From Helicobacter cetorum MIT 99-5656 (GTDB lineage: Bacteria; Campylobacterota; Campylobacteria; Campylobacterales; Helicobacteraceae): a stretch of DNA of 64,000 nucleotides. This document shows positions 39,031 to 48,788 of the stretch, in pieces. Each line of letters begins with the position of its first letter. The stretch's first letter is position 1. The translations under genes were made by a program, and so were the position numbers. The stretch covers positions 1-64,000 of the forward strand of contig NC_017735.1 of the NCBI RefSeq assembly GCF_000259275.1, written 5' to 3'. The notes under the pieces were generated by a model, which was not told where the DNA came from, ran no database searches, and was given only the letters and a program-made list of their open reading frames with translations.

Positions 39031-39218
39031 TTTCAATCTCTCATTTCAATTAACTTTGTATTAACTAGGTATTGATGCATTAAAAACAAGGCTTAGTTTC
39101 ATCAAAACTATCTAAAAGGAAAAAATGGTTGATAATTCTTAGAACTTGTTTGACAAAGATTTTCTTTGATAACATGAAGTGCCTAACAATAAAGAAACTA
39201 CCCATTCTCAATTAGAGC

Positions 39219-41594
39219 CTAGTTTGATTCTCCTATCAATTTTTCACGCCACTTGTTAGGATAATCTTGTTGTAAAGCTTTCATCTTATTAACATGGCTA
39301 GAATCAGAGTTAAAAATTTTTAGATAATGCCCTAAACTCTCTAAACTCACATCAATCATATTAGAACTCCCATCGCCTAGATTTTTGACTAGAACCTGTC
39401 TTGAATGCAAAGGAGTGTTTTCTAAAAAAGAAATTTCCATTTCACTTAAAGGCACATTAAAATTTTGTTTTAACTCTTTGGCGTTTTTTTGGGGGTATAA
39501 AATAAGCGTTCCCATGTTGCTTAAAAAACTATGAGCGTTTTTTACCCCACTTAGTTGGTAAATATCCTGTAAGGCTAACACCACCACGCCATTAGCCTTT
39601 CGTGCTTGCGTGATTAAAGCGTTAATCTTGGTATTAAGCAAATCATTTTCTACATAAGATTTGAACTCATCTAAAAAAACCAAAAACCCACCATCATTTT
39701 TCCTAGACTCTTCTAAAATTCTATAAAACAAATAATAGGCTAAAAGCCCTAAATCTTTAGGGTTTTGAGTGATAGCGTCTAAATTAATAACATTTAACAA
39801 GGCGTTTGTATTTAATGTATCATTAAGAGCGTTAAAAAGGGGGTTACTCAAATACGGCTCTAAACTCAAATTTAATTGATTAGATGAAGTTCTTTTAAGC
39901 GTTTCTTTAAAATCCTTTAAATCAAAGGCTTTAGGATACAAGGTTTCATAAAGACTCATAATGGCATTAGAAATCGCATTCACATCTTCTATCAATTCTT
40001 TATTGCGTGAAGTGGGGTCTTTTATGTTTAACATCGCTTGATAAAAGGATTGCAAAAATTGCATGTTCTGTGCGTTTGGCTCTAAAGAAAAAGGGTTAAT
40101 GCTAAAACTAAGCCCATCATGATAATGCCCCTTAAAAAACTTTGTGAAAGAATATAAGCCTTGCATTCTGTCAAAGGCTAAAAGGCGCATTTTTTCATAC
40201 TTCAAAGCACTCATCATTAAAAAACTCATTAAAGTGCTTTTACCGCTTCCTGTAGCCCCAATAATAAGCGTGTGTCCATTGACTTTAGCAACTTCGCTAC
40301 CCCTATCATGCTTAACTTCTTGGTTATGAAAGTTAAATAAAAAAGGGGTTGAGTCCAAATTTTTAAACACACTTAAGGGACTATTCCCCCATGAATTAGC
40401 CCTAAAACCTGAATTTTGTTTTTCAAATACCATTAAACATGCCAAAGCTTTAGAAGTCAAAAAACGCAAGCGGTGGTTCAAATGAATGCATTCTGGAAAA
40501 AAAGAAAAATACCCCCCTTTCAAGCCAAAAGTTTCTACTACGCCCACTAGACCTTCTTTAGATAAAAGCCCTAAAACTAAGCTTGTTTGAGCGTCTAAAC
40601 TCTCTAAACTAGGGGCTTTTATAAGAATGTTTAAGGCGAATTTTTGCATAGACAAACGCCTTGTTTTAACCAACTCTTGATATTCTAACAACTCATTTTT
40701 GACTAGATTAGACATGCTAAACTTGGTGCGTTCTTTTAAAAAATTCAACGCCTTATTCACGCTCATAGGCTCTATAGAAAACACAATGTCCAAATGAGCT
40801 TCTTGGTATAAAAGCGTGGCAATGGCTATAGAAGTGATGCGTTCACTCTCATAGGCTTTGATACCGATTAAGCGACTATAGAGTTTTTGATTAAAACGCT
40901 CTTGAATGAAATAATCTTTTTCAAAAGTTACCAAACTAGCGATATAGCTATCGCTCAAATACCCCCCTACTAGGGGCTTTAGGGGCAGTTCAAACCCATT
41001 GATATATTCGGCATAAAAGTTCAAAACTTCTCTAGAGTTTAAGAGTTTGGGGCGATAACTTTTGAGTTGCAGTTCCAGGCTTTTTAAAGTTTCTTGTAAA
41101 AAATGTGATTTATAAGAGAGAATATCCTTAAAATTTTCTTTATTAGCACGCATAAGAGATTGTTTCTTATGCTCTAAAACGCCCCATAAAGAATGCGTGC
41201 TTTCTAAGACTAAGAAATATTGATTTTCATACACTTCTTTATTTTCAAATTTATCCAAAATAGCTTGCACGAACTTAGATTTTGCTTGAGTGTTCTGTCT
41301 GTAGTCCATCTTACGCCTTTTAGCTACAATGCGCACCACGACTTTTTCTAAGGAATCTAACGCCATTTGGCGTTCAGTGAATAAATCTTGTAGTTGCTCC
41401 ATATTCAAATGCGTGTAGCTAATCCCTTCCAAACTGAGTATGCCGACCAAATTTTCATTCTTAGTGAGTAAAAAATGCTCATCATACAAGCCTAGAATAT
41501 TGTTTTCTTCACTCATTGAATAGCTTTTAGGCAAAACCCCTAAAAGATAGTTTGAAACCTTTTGCTTGATAGTGCTTACAAGCTTTTCTAACAT
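39219..41594 (-). CDS. comB4: ComB4, VirB4-type ATPase of the competence machine
   Basis: This cytoplasmic or membrane-peripheral ATPase powers the ComB DNA-uptake system. From ATG 41594 it has 791 residues. The frame opens 25 codons earlier, inside comB3, but this ATG lies one base after the comB3 stop and gives the H. pylori-like start LEKLVSTIKQK. The CagE/TrbE/VirB N-terminal domain fills the first half. Walker A is IIGATGSGKSTLMSFLMM near the middle and Walker B is GGFLVFLDEFKSYV near residue 645, followed by ALQDIYQLSG. It forms the comB2-3-4 operon. Confidence 0.94.
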   Translation of the reverse strand: MLEKLVSTIKQKVSNYLLGVLPKSYSMSEENNILGLYDEHFLLTKNENLVGILSLEGISYTHLNMEQLQDLFTERQMALDSLEKVVVRIVAKRRKMDYRQNTQAKSKFVQAILDKFENKEVYENQYFLVLESTHSLWGVLEHKKQSLMRANKENFKDILSYKSHFLQETLKSLELQLKSYRPKLLNSREVLNFYAEYINGFELPLKPLVGGYLSDSYIASLVTFEKDYFIQERFNQKLYSRLIGIKAYESERITSIAIATLLYQEAHLDIVFSIEPMSVNKALNFLKERTKFSMSNLVKNELLEYQELVKTRRLSMQKFALNILIKAPSLESLDAQTSLVLGLLSKEGLVGVVETFGLKGGYFSFFPECIHLNHRLRFLTSKALACLMVFEKQNSGFRANSWGNSPLSVFKNLDSTPFLFNFHNQEVKHDRGSEVAKVNGHTLIIGATGSGKSTLMSFLMMSALKYEKMRLLAFDRMQGLYSFTKFFKGHYHDGLSFSINPFSLEPNAQNMQFLQSFYQAMLNIKDPTSRNKELIEDVNAISNAIMSLYETLYPKAFDLKDFKETLKRTSSNQLNLSLEPYLSNPLFNALNDTLNTNALLNVINLDAITQNPKDLGLLAYYLFYRILEESRKNDGGFLVFLDEFKSYVENDLLNTKINALITQARKANGVVVLALQDIYQLSGVKNAHSFLSNMGTLILYPQKNAKELKQNFNVPLSEMEISFLENTPLHSRQVLVKNLGDGSSNMIDVSLESLGHYLKIFNSDSSHVNKMKALQQDYPNKWREKLIGESN

Positions 41595-41595
41595 T

Positions 41596-41859
41596 CTATG
41601 CCCTGTAGCATTTAGTTTTAGTTTTAATCTTGCTTCTAGCAATGATGATGTCTGAAATATCTTCATCAAAAAATTCTAGCACGCTAAAGAGCATTAAAAA
41701 TCCTAAATACAATAAAAAAGCGTTCAACAAGTCAAGCCAAGGAAGTAATATAAAAGGCACAAAAATAGAAATCAAATAGGACTTTGCATTCAGCCACAAA
41801 AATTTTTCTTTAACAGAAATTTCACGCAAATTTCTCACGCTCACTGATGCAAAAACCAT
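41596..41859 (-). CDS. comB3: ComB3, VirB3-like protein
   Basis: The 87-residue protein has two adjacent hydrophobic segments (LISIFVPFILLPWLDLLNAF and LYLGFLMLFSVLEFF) and a basic C-terminal tail, the normal VirB3 layout. VirB3 proteins sit in the inner membrane next to VirB4. It shares one base with the comB2 stop and precedes comB4 by one base, so all three are coupled. Confidence 0.88.
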   Translation of the reverse strand: MVFASVSVRNLREISVKEKFLWLNAKSYLISIFVPFILLPWLDLLNAFLLYLGFLMLFSVLEFFDEDISDIIIARSKIKTKTKCYRA

Positions 41860-42143
41860 TAAAATATCCCCATAAACCAGCTTGCTAAACTAGGGGCTTT
41901 AAAAAACAAGAAAATTCCAAACACCACACCAAGTATGGTGAATAAAATCTCTTTCCACCTGTCTAAATTTCTCCACACATAAATGGCAATCCCTATAAAA
42001 ATCACCATTAAAATTCCCTTAGCTATAGGGCTTTTAAGCTGGGCTTCTAAGGCGTTGAAAAACCCTTCTAACCCTTCAGCAAACAGACTTGAAAAACACA
42101 ATCCTATTAAAAAGATGATTTTTAAAAAATAAGCAAACATCAA
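41859..42143 (-). CDS. comB2: ComB2, VirB2-like pilin subunit
   Basis: The 94-residue protein has an N-terminal signal (FAYFLKIIFLIGLCFSSLFAEG, cleavage after FAEG or SLFA). Two hydrophobic segments follow (GILMVIFIGIAIYVW and ILFTILGVVFGIFLFF) separated by a short basic loop, as in VirB2 pilins. It is the first gene of comB2-3-4. The comB6-10 genes lie about 20 kb away, the same split seen in H. pylori. Confidence 0.88.
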   Translation of the reverse strand: MMFAYFLKIIFLIGLCFSSLFAEGLEGFFNALEAQLKSPIAKGILMVIFIGIAIYVWRNLDRWKEILFTILGVVFGIFLFFKAPSLASWFMGIF

Positions 42144-42173
42144 AACCCCTTTGTTTAACCTTAATTAACTCTC

Positions 42174-42206
42174 TAATCGTTTTAGATTATTTCAAAAAAA
42201 CGATTA
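42174..42206 (-). terminator. Hairpin between DUF5718 gene and comB2
   Basis: A perfect inverted repeat TAATCGTTTT (42174-42183) pairs with 42197-42206 in the 147-bp spacer. It could end the upstream dnaG transcript before comB2. The U-tract is inside the stem, so the call is tentative. Confidence 0.4.
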
Positions 42207-42290
42207 AGGGCTTCTAAAAAACAATCAAAAGAATGTTTTTTTGTATGGGTGGGGGTAAAAAGGCAAAGTTGAAAGCATTAAAAAACCTTG

Positions 42291-43118
42291 CTACTCCACA
42301 ATTTGATAAACATAAGAAATATTAGCATGCTCTTTAGTTTGTAATGCATTCTCTTCTAGCATGTTTTGGATTTTTTCAAAACTATATTGCAAGTGGTTAT
42401 AAGCAATAATAACCACCTCATCATCTTTTTTTAAGAAATGCGTTTGAGCAAAAGGCATGTAAGGGGTGGCTCCGATAGTTACAACCATTTTAGTAGGAAA
42501 ACTATGGCGCTCTAAAAAAGGTCTTAGGGCTTCTAAAGAATCGCAATCTTTTTGATAATTGAGCCTGTCTTTAATCCAGTCTAGTAGCTTTTGATAAAAA
42601 AACTCGTATTTAAGCAATTTGCTATTTTCTCCATAAACATGCCATAGGTTATTACGCTTCAAAAACGATGCGATAGAAAAATTATTGCACACGCCCCCAT
42701 AAGCAAATTTATCAATAGGAAGTTTCTGCCCCATGCCCTTAGAACCTGATGAAAAATTCTTTTTTTGCGAGAGTTTTGCAGCGTCTAAATTACGCACAGA
42801 AGTGTCATTAAACGCCATGAAAAAATTAGGCACAAGCTCAACGACCAAATGATTTTCATCGTATTTAACCTCACATTCTAAAGCGACTTCAGGCTCTGCT
42901 TGAACTTTTAAGCTCAAATCACTAGGTAAAATAATCTTTTCATTATCAATACAAAAACGCCCCAAATACGAATCTTCATGAGGAATATAAAAAGGAAACA
43001 ACCCCTTGGGTGCGTCTTTTTCTTCACTTTTCATGTTAATAAAACTATGACTCTCTCCTGCTTGCTCCAAATGCCCTGCAAAATTCCCCACCACACCAAA
43101 ACCTAAAAATTCTTGCAC
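42291..43118 (-). CDS. DUF5718-like conserved protein (HP0014-like)
   Basis: The 275-residue protein begins QEFLGFGVVGNFAGHLEQAG and contains APKGLFPFYIPH near residue 35, ECEVKYDENHLVVELVP near 80, FNDTSVRNLDAAKLSQKKN near 103 and KGMGQKLPIDKF near 128. The run VGNFAGHLEQAGE...PKGLFPFY with VALECEV is reminiscent of the fumarylacetoacetate-hydrolase-like fold, but I cannot confirm it. No signal peptide or membrane segment is seen. It follows the PP-loop protein gene and precedes comB2. The function is unknown. Confidence 0.65.
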   Translation of the reverse strand: MQEFLGFGVVGNFAGHLEQAGESHSFINMKSEEKDAPKGLFPFYIPHEDSYLGRFCIDNEKIILPSDLSLKVQAEPEVALECEVKYDENHLVVELVPNFFMAFNDTSVRNLDAAKLSQKKNFSSGSKGMGQKLPIDKFAYGGVCNNFSIASFLKRNNLWHVYGENSKLLKYEFFYQKLLDWIKDRLNYQKDCDSLEALRPFLERHSFPTKMVVTIGATPYMPFAQTHFLKKDDEVVIIAYNHLQYSFEKIQNMLEENALQTKEHANISYVYQIVE

Positions 43119-43211
43119 GAAAACCTCCTAGCAAATAGCATACGCTTATTAGAGTTCATTTCATTATAGCACAAAAAGAAAACGCTCCAAAAACTCTCAA
43201 AAACTTAAGCC

Positions 43212-44264
43212 CTAAGCCAATAAATACGCCCTAGCACTCTCTTTATCCAAGGGATAAAGCTCGCATGTTTTACCCCCAATTTGCACCAAGTAAGCTTGCT
43301 CTTTTAACGTCTTAGCATAGCCTAGAGCGATACGCCCTGCCAATTCTTTATCTTCCTTGCTAGCGTCTTTATCCACCAAACTTAAAGGGCCTTTACAATC
43401 TAACAACTCAATTTTATCCATTAAGGGGTGTTTAATATCAAGCTTGTGATTTTCTTCTTCGTTTCTTGCCACAACCAAGCGAGCGTTATTAGGTAAGACA
43501 AAGTAACGCCCCATTTTAACAATCACGCTATCTTCAATCACCATTTCTCTATGCTCTTTTAAGTTCTTAATCTTGTTGCTCACCTGAATATCCGTAAGCA
43601 AGCACCCCCCACCTGGCTTTTCATAGTATTTCAAGCCATAATCTTTTACCATTTGTAATTGCCTACTACGCCCCCTACCACTCACATCTAAAAGCTTCTC
43701 TCTATTGACCCAACCCTTTTTTTCCATAAAGGTAGGCTCTAAGAGTTTAGCGCTCATAGGGCGTAGTAACAACTCATCTAAAAATTGTGGCTTTTCATTA
43801 TTTGTGCCATTTCTATCTAAAATCTTATCAAAGCACTCTTCTTCGCCCACACTTCGAACGAGCTTTCTCACTTGGTCAAGCGCTTCTTTTCTTTGAGATT
43901 TGGGGCGTTGTCCTAGCACTTCCCCACTCAAAACAAAATCAGCGTTTAATTCAAGCATTTTATAAAACGCATTTCTAAACATGTTTGCATGGCAATCTAT
44001 ACAAGGGTTGAAATATTTTCCATAACCATATTTTGGCTTAAACAACACATCATTAAAAAATTGCTCTCTAATATCACACACTAAGAGCTTGGCTCCAATT
44101 TGAGCGGTGGCGTTTTCAAAATACTCTCTTTTATCCTTGTTCCCCCCAAATCCTATATTAAAATGCAAAGCGGTTACTTCAATGCCTTGCTCAATGAGTA
44201 ATTTCATAGACAACAAACTATCTAGCCCCCCACTAAATAAGGCTAAAGCTTTAATTTTTTTCAT
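43212..44264 (-). CDS. PP-loop ATP pyrophosphatase, probable tRNA sulfur-modification protein (HP0013-like)
   Basis: The 350-residue protein has the PP-loop motif ALFSGGLDSLLSM near residue 9, a catalytic-type Cys region NPCIDCHANMFR near 87, and DFVLSGEVLGQRPKSQRK near 108. It resembles the MnmA/ThiI-type enzymes that activate tRNA uridine with ATP and transfer sulfur. The C-terminal third (GGCLLTDIQVSNKIKNLKEH) is characteristic of a group related to NFACT-R or ThiI-like proteins. It is not MnmA itself by sequence. Its ATG overlaps the dnaG stop by 4 bp. The exact modification is not known to me. Confidence 0.7.
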   Translation of the reverse strand: MKKIKALALFSGGLDSLLSMKLLIEQGIEVTALHFNIGFGGNKDKREYFENATAQIGAKLLVCDIREQFFNDVLFKPKYGYGKYFNPCIDCHANMFRNAFYKMLELNADFVLSGEVLGQRPKSQRKEALDQVRKLVRSVGEEECFDKILDRNGTNNEKPQFLDELLLRPMSAKLLEPTFMEKKGWVNREKLLDVSGRGRSRQLQMVKDYGLKYYEKPGGGCLLTDIQVSNKIKNLKEHREMVIEDSVIVKMGRYFVLPNNARLVVARNEEENHKLDIKHPLMDKIELLDCKGPLSLVDKDASKEDKELAGRIALGYAKTLKEQAYLVQIGGKTCELYPLDKESARAYLLA

Positions 44265-45967
44265 ACAGCGACTAATTCTCCTTGCTTTAATTTGATAATG
44301 GCTTCACGAGCCTTTTTTAAAAAAACCACTTTTTCATCAAAAGAAAGTGAGCTTTTAGGAATTTCTTTTAATTGCCGTTCATAATAGCGTAAAATCAACA
44401 AGCACAATTCCTTTTCAAACCCCCCTTTTTTTAGGGGTAAATTCGTGTCTAATAATAACGCAACTAACTTGGGGTCATCTAATTTTTCTTGACATAGGGC
44501 TTCAAATTCTTGTTTTTTATGCAAGAATACCCCACTATGAATATAGCCTATTGCCAAGTCTAATAAGCTCCTGTCTTCTAAAAGATAGCGAATCACTAAT
44601 TTTTCTAAAAATTCTAAACTCAAAAGATTAGAAGAAATTGCAAAATTTTTAGGGTATTTTTGAACACTTGTATCTCTTTTGTTAGAAAAAGGCGTAGCAA
44701 AAGAATCTTTGATACCCAAAACATGCAAAGGCACTTGTAAAAGAGTGGCAATGAGTGGCTTGTATTCAGCTTGCAAAAGCAATGAAAAGCCCTTTAAGAA
44801 ATTGAGCATTTCTTTAAGAGCTTTATCTTTTTCTAAGGGGTCATTGAGCGTGTAGGTGCTTGCCATATGCCTTAAAACAAATTCAATGAAAGCTACAGGG
44901 TGCGACAATAAAGCTTTCAAGGTTTCAATATTATTGTTTGCTACCATATCCGCTGGGTCTAGGTTATTATCAAATAAAACCACTCCGCCACTTCTTTGCT
45001 CTTTAGCCAACATTAAGCTCGCTTTATAAGCGGCGTTTTGCCCAGCCTTATCCCCATCATAGCTAAGAATGATTTCTGGCTCACCTTTTTTAAGCAAGGG
45101 TAAATGCGACAATGTTAGAGCCGTTCCAAGTGTGGCTACTGCATTCTTAAACCCCGCTTGGTGCAACAAAATCACATCTAAATAGCCTTCTGTGATGATA
45201 ATTTGCTTTTGTTTATAGATTTGTTCCTTAGCCAAATGATAGCCATAGAGCAAGCTGGATTTATCAAAAAGCTTGGTTTGGGGTGAGTTAATATACTTAG
45301 CCATGCCATCTTTTAGGGTGCGTCCCCCAAAACCCACCACTTTAGCACTAGGATTATATATAGGAAACATGATACGCTCCAAAAAGCGTAAATATATTTT
45401 GTTACTAGGACTATTTTTATCGTTTCTATTACCATCATTTTTGCCAAGCACTCCAAGCTCAATCAATTTGTCCTTATCTAAGCCTTTATGCTCAATATCA
45501 GGAAGTATTGTTTTTGTGCATAGCCCTAGTTTGAATGCCTGAATGCTTTCTATACTCAGTCCCCTTTGTTTTAAATAGTTTAAAAAATAAGGGGCGTTAA
45601 AAAGCTGTGCTTGATACAACGAACTCACTTCTTCTAGCAAATGGTAGTCTTCTTTGGTGTTATAATGTGTGCCTTTCTCATATTCTAAGGCCACATTGAA
45701 TCTATGGGCTAATTTTTCAACCGCTTCCACAAACGAAAGCTTTTCAAACTCCATAACAAATTTAATGCTATCCCCACTCGCTCCACAACCAAAGCAATGA
45801 TAAAACCCCTTAGCCTGATTCACGCTAAAACTCGCACTACGCTCATCATGAAACGGACAACGAGCCATGTAATTTGCACCGGTTTTTCTTAAATCCACAT
45901 ACGAACCTACAACATCTACAACATCTACAACTTGTAAAAGACGCTCAATGGAGCTTTTAGTAATCAT
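44261..45967 (-). CDS. dnaG: DNA primase
   Basis: The enzyme makes RNA primers for replication. The 568 residues have the N-terminal zinc finger CPFHDERSASF...YHCFGCGASGD near residue 38, and the RNA polymerase domain with RIMFPIYNPSAKVVGFGGRT. The Toprim core is IITEGYLDVILLHQAG near 262 and ILSYDGDKAGQNAAYKA near 310. A helical C-terminal DnaB-binding region follows. In H. pylori dnaG lies divergent from groES; here it is 38 kb away and faces mobile-element debris. Confidence 0.95.
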   Translation of the reverse strand: MITKSSIERLLQVVDVVDVVGSYVDLRKTGANYMARCPFHDERSASFSVNQAKGFYHCFGCGASGDSIKFVMEFEKLSFVEAVEKLAHRFNVALEYEKGTHYNTKEDYHLLEEVSSLYQAQLFNAPYFLNYLKQRGLSIESIQAFKLGLCTKTILPDIEHKGLDKDKLIELGVLGKNDGNRNDKNSPSNKIYLRFLERIMFPIYNPSAKVVGFGGRTLKDGMAKYINSPQTKLFDKSSLLYGYHLAKEQIYKQKQIIITEGYLDVILLHQAGFKNAVATLGTALTLSHLPLLKKGEPEIILSYDGDKAGQNAAYKASLMLAKEQRSGGVVLFDNNLDPADMVANNNIETLKALLSHPVAFIEFVLRHMASTYTLNDPLEKDKALKEMLNFLKGFSLLLQAEYKPLIATLLQVPLHVLGIKDSFATPFSNKRDTSVQKYPKNFAISSNLLSLEFLEKLVIRYLLEDRSLLDLAIGYIHSGVFLHKKQEFEALCQEKLDDPKLVALLLDTNLPLKKGGFEKELCLLILRYYERQLKEIPKSSLSFDEKVVFLKKAREAIIKLKQGELVAV

Positions 45968-46075
45968 TATTTACGCTTTCTTTTGTTATCAACGCTCATT
46001 TTTTTGAATTATACTCCAAGTACTAAAAGCAGAATTTAAAAAATCTAATTGAAAGCGTTTATCAAAAAGCAAAAG

Positions 46076-46465
46076 ATGTAGAGCGTTATAACGATTTTAT
46101 GAGACATAGGAATGATTATTTAGGATAGTGAAGAATATACGATTAAATTTAATGAGAGTGGATTGTTAAATACTAATAGACTGATAGAATATGAAAGATT
46201 ATACAAATAGATTAAAAATAGAAATAGTAGGGTTTATGTAAATATAGGACATTACCTAGACAACGAGCAAGAAAAATACACAAAGAAATTTAAGAAAAAC
46301 GCAGAGATACCTTTTAAAGTCATAGAAAAACACGAGTAGGAAACAGAGCAAGCAGAAAAATAAGCCAAGAAAGAGTTTGGAAAGAATTACAGCGAGTTTT
46401 CTTTAAAACCTAACGAAGCCCTAGAAAAACTATTAAAAGAAAAGAACGGACAAGTTACACTAGCC
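46076..46465 (+). pseudogene. Decayed 5' part of PBECR-like nuclease gene
   Basis: Upstream of the open frame at 46466 the same coding sequence continues in decayed form. It reads DVERYNDFMRHRNDYL, then after a frameshift DSEEYTIKFNESGLLNTN, RVYVNIGHYLDNEQEKYTKK and KKEFGKNYSEFSLKPNEALE. It is interrupted by in-frame stops near 46210 (TAG), 46336 (TAG) and 46361 (TAA). The last section joins the frame at 46466 without a break, so the real gene began upstream. Confidence 0.7.
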
Positions 46466-47473
46466 ATGTATAGAGATGATTTAGGGGGGATTGATTTTGT
46501 ATGGGGTAAGGGCGACAAAAACGGTTATGGACTAGAACACATTTTAGAGCGTAGAGAACAACAAGCCATTAATAATGGACTAAGCGAGCAAGAAGCGAAA
46601 GAATACGCTTTAAATGTAATTAAATCAATACCAGAGATACTAGAGAAAGGCGAGAAAAAGCCTAAAGGAAAGAGACAAGGCATTGAATACAATAGAATGA
46701 GAGTCGGTCTAAGTGATAAGATAGGGAACAAAAAACTAAATAATCAGTGGGTTATCAGTAGCTATGAAGTATATAACAGCGAGAATGAGCTACTATTACA
46801 CTCTTTAGCCCAAGATTACAAGGGGCAAGTTAAACCCCTAAACTCACTTGAAAATAATCATACCACAGAAAATTTAACTACCAAAGAGCCAAACAAAGAA
46901 GCCAACACTTTAAAAGCGTATAATGAAAGCTTTGAAAATAAAAACAAAGAAAAAAACATGAAAAAACTCTCTTTTGATGAGATTAAGCAATTGATTGATA
47001 ACGCCCCCACTAAAGGGAAAGACATTTTGTTAATAGGAAATGAAAATCTAACCCCTGAAATCGTGGAGTATATCCACAAGAAACAGAGAAAGGTAGGGAT
47101 AGAAAAATTGAATGAAAATGAAATTAAGGCTTTTAATTTTGAATACCCTAAAAACGCTAAAATCATTATTGATTATCAAGGGATACAACACGCCCTAAAT
47201 AAGCATGGCGTTAATTCAGCTAATGTTCGCTTAAGCAAGCAACTTCCTATCACATACACTGATATAGCAAACTACAGAAATATCGTAAATAACGCCGATG
47301 AAACCATTAAGAAAGGTAATAGGATAATGAGCTATAAGCAAATTAACGGGCATTTCGTGGTAGTGGAACAAATCAACAGAAATCAAAGCGAGTTTCTATT
47401 CAAAACCATGTTTAAAGAGAAAGGGAATTATAAGAATGGTGCAGACTACAAGAAAAATATCAGTGAGAATTAA
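46466..47473 (+). CDS. Fragment of barnase/colicin E5-type (PBECR-like) nuclease protein
   Basis: The 335-residue open frame is the surviving part of a larger gene. It carries two nuclease-like modules. Near residues 8-95 is a barnase/EndoU-like pattern (GGIDFVWGKGDKNGYGLEHI, then ALNVIKSIPEILEKGEKK and IGNKKLNNQWVISSYEVY). Near 185-325 is a second pattern (IIIDYQGIQHALNKHG, ITYTDIANYRNIVNNADE, NGHFVVVEQINR, FKTMFKEKGNYKN). The second matches the protein at 49381-51147. Such PBECR domains occur in phage and conjugative-element proteins, often as toxins. Family naming is from memory; the ATG at 46466 is internal, not the native start. Confidence 0.6.
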   Translation: MYRDDLGGIDFVWGKGDKNGYGLEHILERREQQAINNGLSEQEAKEYALNVIKSIPEILEKGEKKPKGKRQGIEYNRMRVGLSDKIGNKKLNNQWVISSYEVYNSENELLLHSLAQDYKGQVKPLNSLENNHTTENLTTKEPNKEANTLKAYNESFENKNKEKNMKKLSFDEIKQLIDNAPTKGKDILLIGNENLTPEIVEYIHKKQRKVGIEKLNENEIKAFNFEYPKNAKIIIDYQGIQHALNKHGVNSANVRLSKQLPITYTDIANYRNIVNNADETIKKGNRIMSYKQINGHFVVVEQINRNQSEFLFKTMFKEKGNYKNGADYKKNISEN

Positions 47474-47690
47474 AAAGCCTCACCTTAACCATACACAAGC
47501 CCATGTGTCTTGTGTGTTAGGGCGTTTTGGCACACTTAAGCAAGTGTTTTTATGTGATAGCATTATCAAAATGCCACCACTACAAGCTAAAAACTTTGTT
47601 TTTAGCTCACGGCATGATACTACCCAAAAAGAATTAATAAGGCAAGATGAGACCATAAATCAAAGACAAAACCAACAACATAAAACTTAA
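47441..47690 (+). pseudogene. C-terminal tail of the PBECR-like gene in another frame
   Basis: The frame ending at 47690 carries SSRHDTTQKELIRQDETINQ, which parallels the C-terminal tail SHGDAKNNPTQKELIKQEKA of the related gene on the minus strand. So the native tail continues here after a frameshift near 47440-47470. The middle part (HLNHTQAHVSCVLGRFGTLK) has no match I know. Confidence 0.45.
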
Positions 47691-47704
47691 CCCAAAGGAT
47701 TAAA

Positions 47705-48172
47705 ATGTTAAAAAACAAAAGCCTTTTAAATGAAAATCAAACACAGCAAGAAATACTTAATCAATATATTTTAATGGTAGAAGAAGCTAGACACATAAGC
47801 GACAGACGCACTAATACTAATTTTTGTTTTATGGCGTTTCATTTGATTTGTTTAAGCGTAGCTTTAATTTTAGGGGGGTTTAAGGCATGCGTGTTTATAA
47901 GCGTGGGCTTAATTTTGTGTATCGTATGGTTAGAGATATTAAAAAAATCAAAAGCCGTTAATAGCATTAAATTTGAGATTATTACGCAGTTAGAGAATAG
48001 TTTAAGCGTTAATCTATTTAGTTATGAGTGGTATTTAATGCAAGAAAAAAATAAAAATTTTAAACTATTTTTTACTATTGAAAGCAAGATGCCCATCTGT
48101 TTTTTTGTGGCATATTTGTTTAGTTTTTCTTGGAGACCATTCCAAATTCTGTGTCAAGTAACATATTTATAA
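47705..48172 (+). CDS. RipA-like two-helix membrane protein, 3' end replaced by IS sequence
   Basis: The protein has about 143 native residues, then 12 residues coded by the IS end (RPFQILCQVTYL). It shows YILMVEEARHISDRRTNTNF near residue 22 and two membrane segments (FMAFHLICLSVALILGGF and ACVFISVGLILCIVWLEIL). The conserved part is KKSKAVNSIKFEIITQLENS followed by NLFSYEWYLMQEKNKN near 95-118, which resembles the RipA-like octameric membrane protein family as I remember it. A good ribosome binding site (AAAGGATTAAA) precedes the ATG. It follows the nuclease relic and may be its cargo partner; this is inference. Confidence 0.6.
   Translation: MLKNKSLLNENQTQQEILNQYILMVEEARHISDRRTNTNFCFMAFHLICLSVALILGGFKACVFISVGLILCIVWLEILKKSKAVNSIKFEIITQLENSLSVNLFSYEWYLMQEKNKNFKLFFTIESKMPICFFVAYLFSFSWRPFQILCQVTYL
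48132..48157 (+). repeat. IS256-family terminal inverted repeat, left
   Basis: The left end pairs with the complement of 49435-49460 at 22 of 26 positions. The common inner part is AAATTCTGTGTCAA. Confidence 0.8.
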
Positions 48173-48410
48173 CCTTTTGAATCTCTAAATACTTCTCTTT
48201 AATCTATTCTCAAAGAAAATAGCTAATTGAGATAAGGTTAGACTAGAATTATGAAATAGGCATACCCTATTTAGAAGTAGCGTTTAAAATACCCATATAA
48301 AGTAATTTTAATAAAGAATTTTCATTAGGGAAACCCCCTTATAGTTTTAGTTAATTTTTTCAAATTGTCTATGGACTAGCTCAATAATATTAGTCGTATA
48401 GATAATCTTT

Positions 48411-48788
48411 CTAAGCAGGGGGATACTTAAAAAATAAAGAGAGATTATCCCATTTATTTTGCCAAGATTTAAGCACTAAGAGATACTTACTACCCCATTT
48501 TTCATTAAGTCTAATAAGCTCACTTTCAGCTATCTCTTTAGTAGAGGCTTGATAGACTAGCTTTAAATCTTTTAGAAATTCCTTTTGATACTTGCTCCCC
48601 ACAAATTTAATAGAATTTCTAATTTGATGGACTATACAAAGCTGAACTTCTGTTTTAGGAAAAATACTATTGATAGCTTCAGGAAATCCTTTTAAACCAT
48701 CAACTGAGGCTATAAGAATATCCTCTAACCCTCTATTTCTTAAATCGCTTAAAACACTAAGCCAAAAATTAGCCTCCTTTACTTTCAC
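48411..48788 (-). pseudogene. IS256 transposase, central catalytic fragment
   Basis: The fragment contains the second catalytic Asp motif of the mutator family (LIASVDGLKGFPEAINSIFP) and the usual VQLCIVHQIRNSIKFVGSKY that follows. The first Asp region (DLDAIHYKIKEDGRYVTKAV) lies just upstream in another frame near 48850-48910. The catalytic Glu (YTTNIIE) lies downstream in a third frame near 48390-48420. All DDE residues can be found, but frameshifts and stops separate them. Confidence 0.8.
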